Part shown: in pieces, positions 21,939 to 32,516 of the stretch
Position numbering within the stretch: position 1 is the stretch's first letter
How the letters are laid out: each line of letters starts with the position of its first letter
Origin: Bolinopsis microptera
Taxonomy: Eukaryota > Ctenophora > Tentaculata > Lobata > Bolinopsidae
DNA length: 64,000 bases
Direction: 5' to 3'
Assembly (NCBI RefSeq): GCF_026151205.1
Contig: NC_087076.1
Span: 11,756,902 to 11,820,901, forward strand
Notes under the pieces: generated by a model
Told to the model about the DNA's origin: nothing
The model's database searches: none
The model's input: only the letters and a program-made list of their open reading frames with translations
Translations under genes and position numbers: made by a program

Positions 21939-23275
21939 GCCATACAGGTCGTCCGCAAAGGCTTGAACAAAACTTGTCTGGATTCCTAGTGAACTAAGGA
22001 AAGTGTCCAGCGTTGTGTTCCATAGTCATTGGGAAGCCTTTGGTTCTTAGAGAATTTGGACAGAATCAAATTTCTGTTAATTTTGGGAGTACGGAAGTGA
22101 TGCCAACAGAATGTGTCGGTGACAATTGGAAGAGTTTAGGAGTCAAACTAGACCCAGCTCTTACCATGGAAAGACAGCTAAACAATGTTAAACAGAAGTC
22201 AATGTGGGCATTAACTAATCTGAAGAGAATACGATGTTATCTTGATGAAAGTTTAAAAGTTATGCTAGTGAAGCAACTGGTTATATCGAAGCTTGACTAC
22301 TGTAATGCACTGTATGTTTGCCTACCGATGAAGTCACTGAAAAAGCTCAAATCTGTACTGAATGCTGGAATACGATTCATCTATAACATCGATGACCGTG
22401 ATGTAGATCTTCTTGAATACTACAAAAAAGCACACATTCTCCCCATTGAAGAACGAATAAGTTTCAAGATTTGTCTTCTGGCGTATAAGGTTATGTACAG
22501 CCAAGCACCACCATATCTGTCTGAACTTCTTCAGATTGACTCCCAGGCAGCATATTCTAAAACACGGCAACTGTCTGGTGATGACTTAAGGTTTAAGGTT
22601 AGTAGACCCAGTAAAATCAGGCTAGGTGATAGGAGGTTTAGCAACGCAGCCCCAAAACTCTGGAACTTGCTACCGTATACGGTAAGAAAAGCTAACAACA
22701 TTGATACTTTTAAACGGGCTTTAAAAACCCATTTTTTCAATAATCTAGAACATACCTAGTCGTATTTATATTTGTGTTCATTTTTAGAAAGTTCCGTGAA
22801 CCTGGCCTTAGTTTGTAGATTATTCCATGGGATTTTTTTTTTTTTTTTTAAACTGTCATGAGTTGTGTGTATAGTTACACTCACACGGAGTCCGGAGAGA
22901 CTAGACTGCCATTTGCCATGCCCTGGCTTGTTTTTATTTTTATGTTTATAAACCTGTATCTTTGGCCGGTACCACATGATTGCAGAGTTGGTAGCACATG
23001 CTTCGGCAATCTACCTGTACCTCAGTGAACCGGTGGGTGAACGGCAGCTTGCTTGCAAGCTGTTGGGTACAGGGTGATGTAGTGTGCGAGTTCCCTTAAT
23101 TGGGTGCGACAATACTCAGGGAAATCGGACTGGGGATCCGTCGGCCTGGTCTACTACCTTGAGCAACTCATTAAATGATTGTGTGGTATTGACGGGGATG
23201 CAGGCCTCAGTTTGTGTTTGTTGTTTTGATCTACAAATAAAGAAGAGTGTATAATGAAGTTCAATTAATTAAATT
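21939..23275 (+). mobile_element. 5'-truncated LINE, CR1/L2-jockey type
   Basis: Contains a 248-codon open frame for the post-RT region (see 22013-22759), followed by about 500 bp of 3' UTR with a T16-type run near 22838. It ends in AT-rich, AATAAA-containing DNA near 23230-23275. The 5' edge adjoins the 12-bp repeat block. No RT catalytic core is present, so it is a dead-on-arrival copy. Confidence 0.7.
22013..22759 (+). pseudogene. LINE reverse transcriptase C-terminal fragment
   Basis: The frame reads CVGDNWKSLGVKLDPALTME, SKLDYCNALYVCLPMKSLKK, LNAGIRFIYN, LPIEERISFKICLLAYKVM and LWNLLPYTVRKANNIDTFKR, ending KTHFFNNLEH. The blocks LGVxLDxxLxM, Kx2YCNxL, LQNxAxRxI-like, and LPxxIRxAxxxxxFKxxLKTHLF are the standard tail of CR1, L2, jockey and related LINEs. 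The catalytic YADD is upstream of the truncation. The start codon is arbitrary. Confidence 0.85.
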
Positions 23276-23551
23276 CTTTTGAATAAATAAAGGTAACCAT
23301 TAAGTGTCGAGATTATTATTTTTCTCTTATAGTTTATTCCATCTGATGTCTGATTGTACCACCATGTCTGTCGTATAATATAGTTTTTAGACGTTAGTGT
23401 TACTAATAAGCAGTTTAAAGGAAATTGAGAATTTTTTGTTGGAGAATTCTAAATTATTAAAGTTTTATCTTTGTTTGGACAGCCGCTCTGACATTAGTAG
23501 CTAGTACCATTCTTGGTTACTAGTTGCTAATATGAGCGGGATATAAATACT

Positions 23552-24092
23552 TGAGGGACCACATGCAAAACTGGTATATCTGAACATATACCAATTTTGC
23601 GCAGGTAGCACATAGTCTTCAGGGTGAAAAGGTGCATCTTTGGAACTTTTTTTGAACAATTTTGAAGAAATTTTTGAAAAAGGGTGAAATTTTATTTTTT
23701 CAAAACTGGTATACGTTACAATATACCATTTCAGCTTTTAACAATCATGAAAACAAAATGGTATATCTGCAGATATACCACCTTCAAGAAACTTATCTTC
23801 TATAAAACCGGTATATCTATACACATTTTATAGACTTTAGCCAACCCAAATGGTATATCTTCAGATATACCATTCTCAGTTAAATTATTTTATTGTTAAT
23901 AGTATAGAAAAAATGGTATATCGTGAGATATACCAGTTTGGAACAATTCTAGTTTTAAAAATGGTATATAGACAGATATACCATTTTTTAGAAGTGTGTT
24001 TTACACATGATATAGAATCTTATAAATCAGTAAAATACATTTATCTCAAAACTATCAAAAACAGATATACCAGTTTTGCATGTGGTCCCTCA
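23552..24092. mobile_element. Miniature TIR element built of palindromes
   Basis: The ends are exact inverted repeats: TGAGGGACCACATGCAAAAC at the left and its complement at the right (GTTTTGCATGTGGTCCCTCA), extended by TGGTATATCTG / CAGATATACCA. Inside, the palindrome GGTATATC-n-GATATACC recurs near 23758, 23850, 23912 and 23960, with weaker forms at 23572, 23706 and 23808, spaced about 50-130 bp. No clear ORF. Target-site duplication is unclear. Could be a MITE whose subterminal motif multiplied, or a replication or protein-binding array. Confidence 0.8.
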
Positions 24093-24129
24093 CTTTGTTA
24101 TTATTATTATAAAGGGTCTCAATAAGAGG

Positions 24130-24215
24130 TCTCGACTGCCTAGGCGTCAAACCTTGGCAGTCGGTAGTTTTCCTCTGGCCCGGGATCAGCTGACCCTAGG
24201 GACCAGAGGGTAAGG
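24130..24215. other. Tandem GC-rich hairpins
   Basis: CGACTGCC pairs with GGCAGTCG around a 13-base loop (24133-24162). CCTCTGG...CAGCTG...CCAGAGG (24172-24210) is nearly palindromic. This lies at the far 3' side of the minus-strand RLE LINE and may be part of its 3' UTR, or an independent repeat. Confidence 0.45.
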
Positions 24216-24246
24216 GTGTAGAGACTATGTGTATCTACAAATCTTT

Positions 24247-24825
24247 CGAGGTTGTTTTTACAAGAGACAGGGCTTGCTACGCAAGGGAAGAAAACCGGGA
24301 GAAACAATCACAAATTATACAAATAAATGTTATAAAACCTAGCAAAAAGAAATTAAAACAATCCTACACTACTACAGATGTTTATTACATACTACAATGT
24401 AATACACGATAAAAAAAATGCTGTATAATCAAGAAACAGGGCTTGCAGGGCAAGGGACGGAACACAGGGACTGGCTACAGAGTGTATAAAACAGTGATTC
24501 AGCAAGTATCCATTGGGTATTGCTGAATCTGACCCACAAAATACCTCAATCAATACAAGAATATACAATATTTAAACAAACATCATGTTTATACAAGAAT
24601 CAGGGCATGCAGAGCAAGAGAAGAAGAATAAGAGAAAAACTCCAACACATGTATACCCCTTAGTCCAGTAAATAACAATAATTACTTGTACACAAAACTG
24701 TATTTAATATAAAATACATAACAAATACACAGTCTACCCAATATACGGGTTAAAAATTGTATAAACAAGAGACAGGGCTTGCATAGCAAGGGAAGAGATA
24801 TAAGAGGACCAGGTAAAAAGTGTTT
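24247..24825. repeat. ~175-bp tandem repeat, four diverged units
   Basis: Each unit carries ACAAGAGACAGGGCTTGC-n-GCAAGGGA near 24250, 24430, 24594 and 24770. The CTTGC/GCAAG core is a small hairpin. The units lie just downstream (minus sense) of the RLE LINE ORF and may be its 3' UTR. Confidence 0.7.
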
Positions 24826-24892
24826 ATTACAGTATCCAATGAAGAATAAACTAAATATAGAGTATCTACAGTGTATTATACTCTCAATAATA

Positions 24893-26115
24893 TCATATGT
24901 CTAAGACCATCCTGAGAATTCTGGCTGATCCAAGCAGAGCTGTCTTCTGGAGATTAGAGATGCTCAGATTGCAGTGGACTGTGTCGAGGTGTTTACGAAA
25001 GTTAATGTTGATAGTTCCTAATGAGCCTATCACCACAGGGACGATTGTGACCTTTCGTAAATTCCAGTTCTTCTTAATTTCTCTTTTTAGGTCTTGATAT
25101 TTCAGTATCTTTTCTTGTTCTCTATCCAGGATCCGGGTATCTCCTGGGACTGCAACGTCAATGATGGTTGCTGCGTTGGTTACCTTGTCTACCAGGAGGA
25201 GATCCGGTCTGCAGTGTTCGATAACGTGGTCCGACTGGACATGGAAGTCCCACAATATCTTGACTTTTTCGTTCTCCAGCACCTTCTCTGCCCGGTGTTC
25301 GTACCACCTTTTACTGCGTGGGAAGCCGTATTCCTTACACAGACTCCAGTGCAATGCGGCAGCTACTTTGTCATGCCGACACTTATATTCTGTCTGTGAA
25401 AGTTTTGGGCACCCATTCAGTATGTGGTCTATTGTCTCGTAATGATTTCTGCAGAGTCTGCAGAGGGGAGAAGAGCCAGGTGTTTTGTCAATCCTGTGCT
25501 TCACATAATTCGTCCTAAGTGCTTGGTCTTGGGCTGCTATCAACAATCCTTCTGTCTCCTTCTTCAAGTCTTGTTGAGTGAGCCAGTTCCAAGAGGTTAA
25601 CGGGTCCGCTATACCCATCATCTGCCTTGGGAACTGTCCGTGCATCACTTTAGCAGTCCACTTCTCCTTGCGGATTTCCTCGCGTTGTGTTCGGTCGATA
25701 TCTTTCTCTATCTCTTCACCCAAGAGTATCTTGTCTTTGACAAAGTAGTCCTTCAGAGCAATCAGTTCTGGGTCTCTACTTCTCACCACATAAGTGGTGA
25801 GTGCATTCTCCTCTCTCTTTACGACTTCCTCTATACTATGTAGCCCACGGCCACCCAGTTGACGGCTTACGTATAACCGATCAACATCTCCTTGGGGGTG
25901 GTGAGCTCCATTTATCCTCATCAGTTTCCGGGTCTTGACATCTATTACTGGGCCGCGCTCAGCCTGTCATTCCGCCTAATCTCTATTCTGTTTACCAACA
26001 TTAAAGCCTGGGGTCCTCAGGTAAGACATCTAAGGCTTTGGTCTCTCCAGCATTCCATGAGAGAATTCCAGCTCCATATCTTATCACAGGTATTATTATT
26101 ATTATATAATAGAAG
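24893..26115 (-). pseudogene. RLE-type LINE (R2/R4/Dong-like) C-terminal part
   Basis: A 342-codon open frame (25921-24893) continues upstream past a MITE insertion to about 26115 (IRYGAGILSWNAGETKALD). After it come DVDRLYVSRQLGGRGLHSIE, a zinc knuckle CRLCRNHYETIDHILNGC, and a restriction-like endonuclease region RPDLLLVDK-n-IIDVAVPGD-n-KYQDLKREI. The frame ends LQKTALLGSARILRMVL. Zinc knuckle followed by PD-(D/E)xK endonuclease is the C-terminal plan of RLE-type LINEs (R2, R4/Dong, NeSL). The RT core is not in the window, so it is 5'-truncated as well as interrupted. The frame after the MITE is otherwise intact. Confidence 0.85.
25945..26024 (+). mobile_element. 80-bp hAT-like MITE, copy 1
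   Basis: The element starts TTACTGGGCCGCGCTC and ends GGGGTCCTCAGGTAA. It is flanked by an exact 8-bp duplication, GACATCTA (25937-25944 and 26025-26032). It sits inside the RLE LINE coding frame between codons for KALD-V and DVKTRKL, so removing it with one TSD copy restores the frame. An 8-bp TSD fits the hAT superfamily. Confidence 0.9.
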
Positions 26116-27110
26116 TGTACGTGACTGTGCGTGATCATCTTGTTACTTACCATGTACAAGGTGAGTTGAAAATAGTGTGTGGAATGTAAATTGCTCTAAT
26201 TTTTTTGACTGATGAAATTTTGTAGTAGATGATCTAGATCCAGTGGCAGTGATTGTTTTCATTGTTTATACTTGCCCCTGTTAAATAACTGCATTCCAGA
26301 TAAGATGAGACTTCAGGAATCTAGGGACAGCAACCTTCATATCACGCCAAAGGTCTTCACGTCAAACAATAAGCTGACAAATTCCAGAGATACCAACAGT
26401 GGAACTATAAGAAAAATAGACACTGATCTACAGATATATTAGTATATTGACATCCTTTGCTGCTGAACGACTGCCTTTCTTGCTCAATGTATGAAAAATT
26501 AATTTACAAATTATCTGCTAACATTTTTAAAACGCAAAAAAAAGATGAACAAATTTGGATCTTTGATGTTTTTGAATGCCTTCGAGCGTTCATTTTAATG
26601 TCTGTTCATAATTATGTCCGTTCATTTAATATCCGGTGAAATAAGGTCCGATAAGGTAAGTAGTTTTATGAGGTCTTTTGTGTGTAGTCTTGTGTGTGTA
26701 GTATAACCATTTTATCTTCATATCACTAATCTTAATCTGATTGAACATGTTTTGTATTAGGATACTGGTAGTTCATTATTGCTGGCAAATCCTAATCTTT
26801 TGTACTTTTATTTACTGCTTTACAAGAACTTTATATCAAAAAGATAGTTTTACAAATCTTTACTTTAAACTTATACTTCAACACCTGGTTTGAGTAGCCT
26901 CAAAACGTATTAATTTCATTCAAAAGTACTAGTAGTGTGGAATGTATATTGTTAATTGTTTTGAATGCATTCGAGCCTTCAATTTCATTTTAATGTCCGT
27001 TCACGTAATGTCCGGTCAAATAAGGTCCGACAGGCGATAAGGTATACCGAAGGCGAAAATAGTTCTTTGGATATGCCTTTTCATACTCAAAAATGACACA
27101 CAGGATAAAC
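26116..27110. repeat. Old interspersed repeats, no gene
   Basis: About 26250-26420 (TTGTTTATACTTGCCCCTGT, AATCTAGGGACAGCA, GCCAAAGGTCTTCAC) matches 49365-49485. The words AATGTCCGTTCA and AAATAAGGTCCGATAAGGTA occur at 26590-26655, 26993-27045 and, in part, 48313-48331. No coding motif. Confidence 0.6.
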
Positions 27111-27121
27111 CGAGAGTGGTA

Positions 27122-27366
27122 GCCCTATATCATCGGATTCGGACTAAACTATATCATTGGATCAATGAAAAACGAGTTATTATACAATTTAAATATTCTA
27201 AATATCACATTATATTATGGCATGATCACTTTCTTGATCTTTGGCTTCCTCGTTCACTTCTTCGGAGTTATTATTTACCTCCACATATTGTAAAAGTTTA
27301 CACTGAAATAAAGACTTTTGGCATGAAGACTACAAAAGTAGTGTAGATTGAACAGACAGTATATCA
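27122..27366 (+). promoter_or_regulatory. 5' flank of MFS copy 1
   Basis: Collinear with 46155-46397 upstream of the intact MFS copy, starting CATCGGATTCGGACTAAACT. Conservation starts sharply near 27122 and marks the left edge of the segmental duplication. It likely includes promoter or 5' UTR sequence, but I see no firm TATA or initiator assignment. Confidence 0.5.
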
Positions 27367-28149
27367 GAGTTAGAATTAACCCAAATATCAGGGACACGAA
27401 TGACTACTCCAGGATTTAAGAAACTAAACTTTCAACACTGAAAACATTCAGATTCTTGCCAAATATATTTCGATTGTAGTCATCTCCAGTGACATTGAAC
27501 CTAAAAAATGTTAAAAGGTTAGTGAAACTCAAACCGTTACAAAATTAAGAATCCGAAAAAGGTAAAAAGATCATATTAAGGTTTATGGAATATAGGTAAT
27601 CCAAAGGGATTGACAGTATTAAGGCCAAAAGGTCTAAGCTAAGAGAATTAAGCAAATGTATGTAGTTATTTTCTTTTACTTCAAGTGTACTGGGACTGCA
27701 ATTCTCTAAAATAAAAGTTCTAAAAGTTTCATTAAAATCTGTATGTACTCCTAAACCGTGGTCAATCAAGTGAACTCCTAGGCTATACTCATCACTAGTA
27801 ATATCAAATGCTCTACCATCAACGATTTCATAAAATTTGGACCTGTGTCCGTCCATCCTTTTATGCAAGCTATTAATAGTCCTACCCACATAGTTTTTCT
27901 TACAAATCGAACACTGTACAAGATGGATGATGTTATAGGTCTTGCAACAACCAGGGGCTGATTTGATCTTTTTGCCATTTGATGTTATGGAGTCCTTACT
28001 CATGATCATTTTACAACACTTGCAGTTTCTTCTGTGGCAGGGTTCAGTTTTACCATGTTTAGCACCTAAGGCAAGCTGTTTAGATGTAACGAGGCGAGAT
28101 CTAAGCGTAGATCCCGTTTTCTTCACAAACTGAAACAGACAGTATATAT
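27367..28149 (-). mobile_element. Penelope-like element, 5'-truncated
   Basis: Inserted in the MFS 5' flank. Compared with the uninterrupted site at 46370-46400, the filled site has CAGACAGTATATCA on both sides (ending 27366; 28150-28163), a 14-bp duplication, with an extra partial copy (ACAGACAGTATAT) on the right. The minus-strand body carries the GIY-YIG end of a Penelope ORF and then about 180 bp of 3' UTR. Confidence 0.85.
27545..28149 (-). pseudogene. Penelope-like GIY-YIG endonuclease fragment
   Basis: The frame reads STLRSRLVTSKQLALGAKHG, CHRRNCKCCKMI, YNIIHLVQCSICKKNYVGRT, LHKRMDGHRSKF and SLGVHLIDHG, with the stop at 27545-27547. CxxxxCxCC followed by the IY-n-YVG...LxxRxxxH pattern is the linker and GIY-YIG endonuclease of Penelope-like retroelements. 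The tyrosine/glycine (HLVQC...YVGRT) and the arginine of RxxGH-like RMDGH are present, but the RT is missing. Upstream codons of the longer ORF (to 28195) belong to host DNA. Confidence 0.85.
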
Positions 28150-28217
28150 CAGACAGTATATCATTGTGTTTCATTTGATATTTTCTATATTTCACTCGGT
28201 AATTTATACGTCCTTAA

Positions 28218-29193
28218 GGGGGCATACCCCAAAACAGTGGTTTGTGCCGTCCAGACCAAATGACCTCATAGGCAGTTTAGTGACCTTCTAGCGCACCGTT
28301 TCCACTCCAAAAAAATTATTTTTAGGATACCTATTTTTGTAAACGAGCATTTCCTGGTTAAGAGTGCAATTTTCGGAAAAAATTATTTTGTGGTTGAGAC
28401 GCTATAAGTTAATCATTTCTTGCGGTATCAGGTTGAAATTTTGCTCGCCGTTTACTCACATCTATGTTAAGATGTGTGTAAAATCTTGATATCGTATCTA
28501 AAAAGGCTGGTGTGTTATGAATTTTCAAAGCCAAAAAATCACATTTTCTCCCATAACTTCAAAGGGAAGCATTTTAGGGTGTTTTGTTGTTCATAACTCA
28601 TATATAAATGTGCTAGTTGCAGTTATTTTGCACCCTTCAAAAAGTCACTAGCACATTCCTATCAAAATTTTAGAAAAATCAGTAAATATTAAAAACGAAA
28701 AATGTGCCTAAATTTGTTGTTTGGCTTTGAGGTCCAATAGATCAGAAGATAAATGATTAAAAACATTTTTGAGGGCATCAAAAACTGCGCCAGAATTCAG
28801 AGAACAATTTGATGTCAAGCATCAAATAATCCGATCTTCCCTGACTGACTTTTTGTTAAAATAAGCCTGAAAAGGACAATTTTAGCTTTTTGACTTTAAA
28901 ATTCATAGCACACCAGCCTTTTTAGATACGATATCAAGATTTTACACACATCTTGACATAGATGTGAGTAAACGGCGAGCAAAATTTCAACCTGATACCG
29001 CAAGAAATGATTAACTTATAGCGTCTCAACCACAAAATAATTTTTTCCGAAAATTGCACTCTTAACCAGGAAATGCTCGATTACAAAAATAGGTATTCTC
29101 AAAATATTTTTTTTTGTGTAAAAACGGTGCGCTAGAAGGTCACTGAACTGCCTATGAGGTCATTAGGTCTGGACAGATTTGGGGTATGCCCCC
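28218..29193. mobile_element. TTAA-target element with ~320-bp TIRs
   Basis: Flanked by TTAA on both sides (28214-28217 and 29194-29197). The intact paralogue has a single TTAA at the same place (CGTCCTTAAACAAG). The ends are GGGGGCATACCCC, inverted at the right. The inverted repeats extend about 320 bp (to TAAAATTCATAGCACACC) with scattered mismatches. The ~330-bp middle has no ORF. TTAA targets point to piggyBac or Kolobok. I cannot choose between them. It ends 9 bp before the MFS start codon. Confidence 0.92.
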
Positions 29194-29702
29194 TTAAACA
29201 AGATGAAGGATGAGTATGAAGTCATACTTGGTGGAAATGATATATTGGACGATACAGGAGGACAGAAGGAACAGAAATCTTGGACGAGAATCGATAAGCT
29301 CTTGTTGATGTTTTGTGCCCTGTGCGATTTTGCAGATGGAACAGAAATTGATCTACCTGGTTTGTACAACGTTTAAAGTTTTAACTTACAATTGAGGCAA
29401 CAACCGAAAAACTAATAGCATGATCCCTCACTTCTAGCCTGTTTAATACAAGTGTAGACAGTAGAATCCTGATAAACATTTGTCTCCTCAGGAATGCTGA
29501 CACAACAAGTTTCGTGTGACATTGAACTGTCTTCATGGAAGGAAGGATTACTGAAATGTAGTTTATACATCGCATTAGTAATTTCAACTTTCATTTCCGT
29601 AGCACTGTCAATAAGGTAAGCATCGCAAATTGCTGTGTATAGGCTATACTATCTTACTATATATAAAGCGAGACGATATATATATATATATATATATATA
29701 TA

Positions 29703-30824
29703 ATAAATAGTTGTTGTTTGGTTTCCCAAAGAGAGTGCTCGACTGCAGTTAAGCAGGAGCATTATAATTCGAACAATTGAAACAAATCAAATTGGCGGGC
29801 AAACGATCCGTTTCATGATATGTATAAAAAACAATACCAATCATCAGTGCCAAATAGAATAATGAATTGTAGCGCTTTGACATGTTGCTCCTTTATAAAA
29901 TAATTTTTATCGATCATGAAACATTTTCAAAATTATCAAAATTTACAAAATTTACAAAAAAACAAAACAACAGTTTATTGTGTCCGTCCAAATTTTAAAA
30001 TTGTCTATGAAGTAAGGTAGTAAGATATCTTTGGCTTTTAAAGTTGTAAACTGCGTTGGCCTTCGTGTAGTGGTAGAGGAAAATTCTTACTACCTTACTT
30101 CATAGACAATTTTAAAATTTGGACGGACACAATAAACTGTTTTTTTGTAAATTTTGTAAATTTTGATAATTTTGAAAATGTTTCATGATCGATAAAAATT
30201 ATTTTATAAAGGAGCAACATGTCAAAGCGCTACAATTCATTATTCTATTTGGCACTGATGATTGGTATTGTTTTTTATACATATCATGAAACGGATCGTT
30301 TGCCCGCCAATTTGATTTGTTTCAATTGTTCGAATTATAATGCTCCTGCTTAACTGCAGTCGAGCACTCTCTTTGGGAAACCAAACAACAACTATTTATT
30401 AGTTATGCTCCTTCGACTCGTCGTTGTTGAGCACTCTCGTTTGATAACCAGAATCAACAATTAACTCTCAAATACGGATCCTAATTCTACCAGCATCACG
30501 GAACTCAGTAAAGAATTTTCCTCTACCACTACACGAAGGCCAACGCAGTTTACAACTTTAAAAGCCAAAGATATCTTACTACCTTACTTCATAGACAATT
30601 TTAAAATTTGGACGGACACAATAAACTGTTTTTTTGTAAATTTTGTAAATTTTGATAATTTTGAAAATGTTTCATGATCGATAAAAATTATTTTATAAAG
30701 GAGCAACATGTCAAAGCGCTACAATTCATTATTCTATTTGGCACTGATGATTGGTATTGTTTTTTATACATATCATGAAACGGATCGTTTGCCCGCCAAT
30801 TTGATTTGTTTCAATTGTTCGAAT
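29703..30824. repeat. Three-copy inverted cassette inside the Helitron
   Basis: A ~385-bp unit occurs as an inverted copy (about 29703-30085), a forward copy (30086-30402) and a second forward copy (about 30505-30824). The first two form a long hairpin. About 100 bp of unique sequence separates copies two and three. The unit includes GAGGAAAATTC/GAATTTTCCTC, a 135-bp small ORF and the 5' side of that ORF. Nothing is known to me with this structure. It may be captured host DNA amplified inside the Helitron. Confidence 0.85.
30219..30353 (+). CDS. 44-codon small ORF with one hydrophobic segment, in repeat cassette
   Basis: Reads MSKRYNSLFYLALMIGIVF, then YTYHETDRLPANLICFNC and a short tail to TAA. 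Positively charged start, then about 14 hydrophobic residues, then a polar tail with a CFNC pair: the profile of a signal-anchor or small secreted peptide. The same ORF is present inverted at 29749-29883 and again at 30708, where it runs into the TA repeat. No homology is recognised; chance is quite possible for an ORF this short. Confidence 0.25.
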   Translation: MSKRYNSLFYLALMIGIVFYTYHETDRLPANLICFNCSNYNAPA

Positions 30825-31879
30825 TATATATATATATATATATATATATCCGTACCATCTTACTGACACCACGACATCAACTTTAACACGACTTTCCGCA
30901 AAAACCGTAAAAGATATACAACTTAAACTTTTTTGACTGGTTCAAATGCTCTAATGGTCTTCAAATCAGCATGAAAAATAAAAAATTGACCAAGGAATAA
31001 TAATTTTTGTGCCCAAAATGTGGATCCCCAAGTGATGTCAAAAACGCGAATTAAATAGGTAATAATTATTTTAGTCTCTTGAGCCTTGACACCACTTCAG
31101 ACGGGTTCCTGCTAGTAATACTAATAGTCCGATGATTCTTATGTAACTGTTTATCTGCTAATAGGTACAGAAATTCAATATGTGAACGTTATAAAGTTTA
31201 ATCTCAGGTTTGGAAGACGGAAGTTAATTATAATCTCGCTCTACCTGAGTGCAATGAGTACAATAGTCTGTGCTATAGTTGCAGACTTTAACACTCTCCT
31301 TCTTTCCCGAATACTCCTTGGCTTTTGTCTTGGACTGAGACACACCCTGCTTTATGTTTGGGTCGCTGAGATGGTTTCCAGTCAAGAGATTCTAGCTAAG
31401 ATTTTAATGGTACAGTCCATAGTGTACTATGCGGGGGAAATGTGGTCGTCGGTGTTGGGGTTCCTCCTACTTGAGCAAATTGGATGGAGAATGTTCTTTC
31501 TTTGTGCGTCATTACCCATGATCATTCCACCAATCATCATGCTTCACTGCTGTTTCACAGAGGAAGTAGGCCCACAGATAGAATACAGTGATGAGAAAGA
31601 AATAGTGACCGTCCCTAACTTTGTTGGCCGAACCACCAAACTAGGGTTGCTCTTTGCTTGTATAACTTTCAATGGCTGGCTTGTTTGTTTGTTTGTTTAT
31701 AGAACCCGTCCCCAATCTCGTATCGGAAAATGACTAAACTCAGGTCTGAGTGTGAATACGGGTGGTACCTGCAAGAGTGTTCATTAAGCATTTAGAGTTC
31801 TGTAAAACTGCAGTTACAATTGTGCTAGAGTATTTTTAGTATATACGATTGGTATCAGAAATATATCCCTACATGCTTC

Positions 31880-32065
31880 CAAAATTTGTAAAGCCGTAGT
31901 ACATACATATCACACTACACCGGAGCCTACACAGTGCAATCTCCTCCATACCAGTCGATCTGCGCCGCGTATGTTTATATAAGCGCGCGGCGCAGACTGG
32001 AGGAAACCACACTCTGCAAGTTCGATCCAGTGCAATGCTACATGTACGTACTACGGCTTCATCTC
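31880..32065. other. GC-containing imperfect hairpin
   Basis: AAGCCGTAGTACATAC at the left pairs with GTACGTACTACGGCTT at the right. A second nested pair flanks GCGCCGCGTATG/GCGCGCGGCGC. A GTTCGATCC word near 32021 resembles a pol III B box, but I cannot find a convincing A box or tRNA fold. Confidence 0.4.
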
Positions 32066-32516
32066 CAACTTTCTGCACAATGTACTGGAATGTTTTGAAG
32101 GAAAAGAATGAACAAAAAAAAGTGATATATATAAATAAAATCAGCGATTTAATGTTAGCCTTAAGAGGGTAACTTTAATTCCCTGGTTTCTAAAATCAGC
32201 TTTTTAATAAAATAAAATAAAGTATGTAACGTCGATACCAAACCGATTATTGAGCGATAATAACTGAGTAGTTTATTCCTGGGTTGCGGAGTCATTCAGA
32301 TGTTCCAGTTTTCGAATGTGGTTCTTGTTCAGTTCTTGACCAGAAGTGTCTAATGAAGTAAGTCAGACAAGCAAACTCTTCCTTTAATGCTGATATAAGT
32401 CGTCTCAATCCCAGAAATTATGAATGATGACCCAGTGTAAAAGTGCAGAAATCGACCGAAAATAACAAAAACTAAAAACAGTTAAAAAGTGACAAGATTC
32501 AAACACAAGGAAAATT

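Larger units (their letters stand above)
29652..31115 (+). mobile_element. Helitron in MFS intron 2 with nested insert
   Basis: Host ...CTATACTA, then TCTTACTATATATAAAGCG... to ...GGGTTCCTGCTAG, then TAATACTAATAG. The paralogue (46895-46915) reads CTATACTATAATACTAATAG. The element therefore lies between A and T with no duplication, as expected of a Helitron. Its outer ~315 bp match the 309-bp copy at 17726-18034. In place of that copy's short TATATAT it has TA-microsatellites (29676-29702 and 30824-30850) around a 1.1-kb inverted-repeat cassette. Confidence 0.93.

Noticed and set aside
24250-24825. CRISPR-like spacing of a repeated word with hairpin
   Set aside because: Units are ~175 bp with diverged repeats, the context is animal DNA, and there are no cas genes. 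It is an ordinary tandem repeat.
24897-25843. Several plus-strand ORFs of 60-100 codons
   Set aside because: They are shadows of the minus-strand RLE LINE frame, which has recognisable zinc-knuckle and endonuclease motifs.
32014-32030. tRNA or SINE B-box (GTTCGATCC)
   Set aside because: No A box at the right distance and no cloverleaf could be drawn by eye.
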